Positions 22,742-23,489 of a stretch of DNA of 23,489 nucleotides are shown in pieces. Source of the DNA: Patescibacteria group bacterium (GTDB taxonomy: Bacteria > Patescibacteriota > Gracilibacteria > UM-FILTER-43-11). Numbering within the stretch: position 1 is the first letter of the stretch; every line of letters starts with the position of its first letter. The stretch spans positions 1 through 23,489 of the forward strand of contig JAJDCF010000003.1 of the NCBI GenBank assembly GCA_029260955.1. The letters run 5' to 3'. The notes under the pieces are model-generated. The model made no database searches. It worked only from the letters and a program-made list of their open reading frames with translations, and was not told the DNA's origin. The position numbers and the translations under genes are program-made.

Positions 22742-23131
22742 ATGGACGAAAACATTCTACAAAAATATAAAGACCACCAGGTTGACGACAAAACTCAGCA
22801 AGAGCTGAACAAACCTCTTCAAGATGACACTGGCTTTAACGAAGGCCATGAGGATTTTTTGAAAATGCTGATCAGCAAGTTGGAAAGCGGTGAAATAGAC
22901 GCGCACACACCAGCCACGCTGTACAACCGTGCTGTATACGACAAGCTCAGTGAAGAGGAACAGGAGAAGGCCGATCTGACAGCTATAAACATGATGAGTA
23001 TGATCAGACAGATTGAATCTCTTTGGAAACTCGACCAATCAGCCAGCTTTCAAGTACAGAACATAGTGGAAACGGTTTTTCAAATGAAATCCAAATTCGA
23101 AAAACTACACGGAGATGTTTATATAATTTAA
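22742..23131 (+). CDS. Conserved-looking hypothetical protein, acidic helical
   Basis: 129 residues, no signal peptide or membrane segment. The N-terminus is charged and polar (QKYKDHQVDDKTQQEL); the rest is predicted helical, with LKMLISKLESGEID and the AINMMSMIRQIESLWKL segment likely to be amphipathic. I do not recognise a family or catalytic motif. It has a strong extended -10 promoter and is followed by two other short genes at 10-base spacing, so all three are probably one operon. The good promoter and continuous coding frame support it being real. Confidence 0.7.
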   Translation: MDENILQKYKDHQVDDKTQQELNKPLQDDTGFNEGHEDFLKMLISKLESGEIDAHTPATLYNRAVYDKLSEEEQEKADLTAINMMSMIRQIESLWKLDQSASFQVQNIVETVFQMKSKFEKLHGDVYII

Positions 23132-23141
23132 CTTATAAGCC

Positions 23142-23354
23142 ATGAACGGTGATCATTATGCAGGAGGCGGACATCACAGGAAAGCAGACCCAAAACACGT
23201 TCAGGCAATCAAAGAAGGTGGGATAAAGGCTCAGAAGATTGCCAAAGAAACAACAGCTAAGCACGAAGAAGAAGAAGTGCCAAAGGCCGAGGAGCAATTG
23301 CTTCAAGAGCTTACAAACATTGAAAATAGCCATTTAAAATCAGCCACAAAATAA
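23142..23354 (+). CDS. Short charged hypothetical protein
   Basis: 70 residues, start 10 bases after the previous stop. The N-terminus carries GDHYAGGGHHRK, followed by Lys/Glu-rich helix (AQKIAKETTAKHEEEEVPKAEEQLLQEL). It is hydrophilic throughout, without a membrane segment. The His-rich N-terminus could bind metal, but nothing supports a specific role. Operon position is the main evidence for it being a gene. Confidence 0.5.
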   Translation: MNGDHYAGGGHHRKADPKHVQAIKEGGIKAQKIAKETTAKHEEEEVPKAEEQLLQELTNIENSHLKSATK

Positions 23355-23363
23355 CCAAACATC

Positions 23364-23489
23364 ATGACTGACATAGAACAACAAATTATCAAACTCGTTG
23401 AAGGCAACGCACACCTATCGACGGACCTCAAAAAGCGCTACATTCTGGCGTTATTCCTTATGGGAACCGAGGAACAGGAAGAATATCTG
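23364..23489 (+). CDS. Hypothetical protein (3' end beyond window)
   Basis: ATG at 23364, nine bases after the previous stop codon, with 42 codons open to the window edge (MTDIEQQIIKLVEGN...). The visible part is predicted helical and polar, including LKKRYILALFLMGTEEQEEYL. No family can be assigned from so little. Third gene of the run that starts at 22742. Confidence 0.5.
   Translation, partial: MTDIEQQIIKLVEGNAHLSTDLKKRYILALFLMGTEEQEEYL

Noticed and set aside
1..23489. UGA read as glycine (Gracilibacteria/Absconditabacteria code)
   Set aside because: TGA ends the lactate permease, the cofE-like gene and the membrane protein at 4730 exactly where the families or the next start expect.
1..23489. 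tRNA, rRNA, CRISPR array, insertion sequence or prophage
   Set aside because: No cloverleaf with a TTCGA arm, no regular spaced repeats, no transposase or integrase frame was seen by eye; tRNAscan-SE and an IS search would confirm.

Overview
The window is a compact, AT-rich bacterial chromosome segment of about 23.5 kb, with gene edges lost at both ends. It most likely comes from a Patescibacteria (CPR) lineage, perhaps Peregrinibacteria-like. That placement is inference from gene content: a CxxC-x17-CxxC zinc-ribbon protein with a Gly-rich head and Lys/Ala tail, an SLH-thioredoxin fusion, a degenerate PP2C-like membrane protein, and many short conserved-looking hypotheticals. TGA ends several recognisable genes (lactate permease, cofE-like), so the UGA=Gly code of Gracilibacteria/Absconditabacteria does not apply. 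No rRNA, tRNA, CRISPR, insertion sequence or phage gene was found.

Layout. 1-4.4 kb: a truncated HD hydrolase (-), a small membrane protein (+), a large secreted/anchored protein (-) and an ABC-F ATPase (-). 4.4-6.4 kb: small membrane protein, NYN-domain protein, RBBP9-like hydrolase and a short hypothetical (+). 6.4-12.6 kb, all +: RGG/zinc-ribbon/H1-like protein, MASE3 histidine kinase, DoxX-like protein, cupin, asparaginyl-tRNA synthetase, lactate permease. 12.6-14.6 kb: FemAB-like transferase (-) and SLH-thioredoxin protein (+). 14.6-18.7 kb: one tight minus-strand operon, hpf - O-antigen ligase-like - cofE-like - folC - purN. 18.9-22.5 kb: PP2C-like/propeller protein, ribBA and a coupled nitroreductase (+). 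22.5-22.7 kb: a strongly folded non-coding element. 22.7 kb-end: three short unknown genes in a row (+).

How the genes fit together. The minus operon joins a ribosome hibernation factor, a cell-surface glycan polymerase/ligase, two glutamyl-adding enzymes with overlapping reading frames (cofE-like, folC) and a formyl-folate-using enzyme (purN). FolC and PurN are linked through folate; the CofE-like protein has no F420 partner here. RibBA and the nitroreductase pair flavin synthesis with a probable flavin enzyme. Surface functions recur (SLH protein, FemAB, O-antigen ligase, secreted 553-residue protein).

Expression signals. Clear Shine-Dalgarno sequences are rare (asnS has the best), while TATAAT-like -10 boxes often sit only 7-30 bases before the ATG, suggesting very short or absent leaders. 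Three convergent gene pairs overlap at their stop codons. No stretch above 300 bases lacks a gene; the longest gap (22516-22741) holds the folded RNA candidate and a strong promoter.
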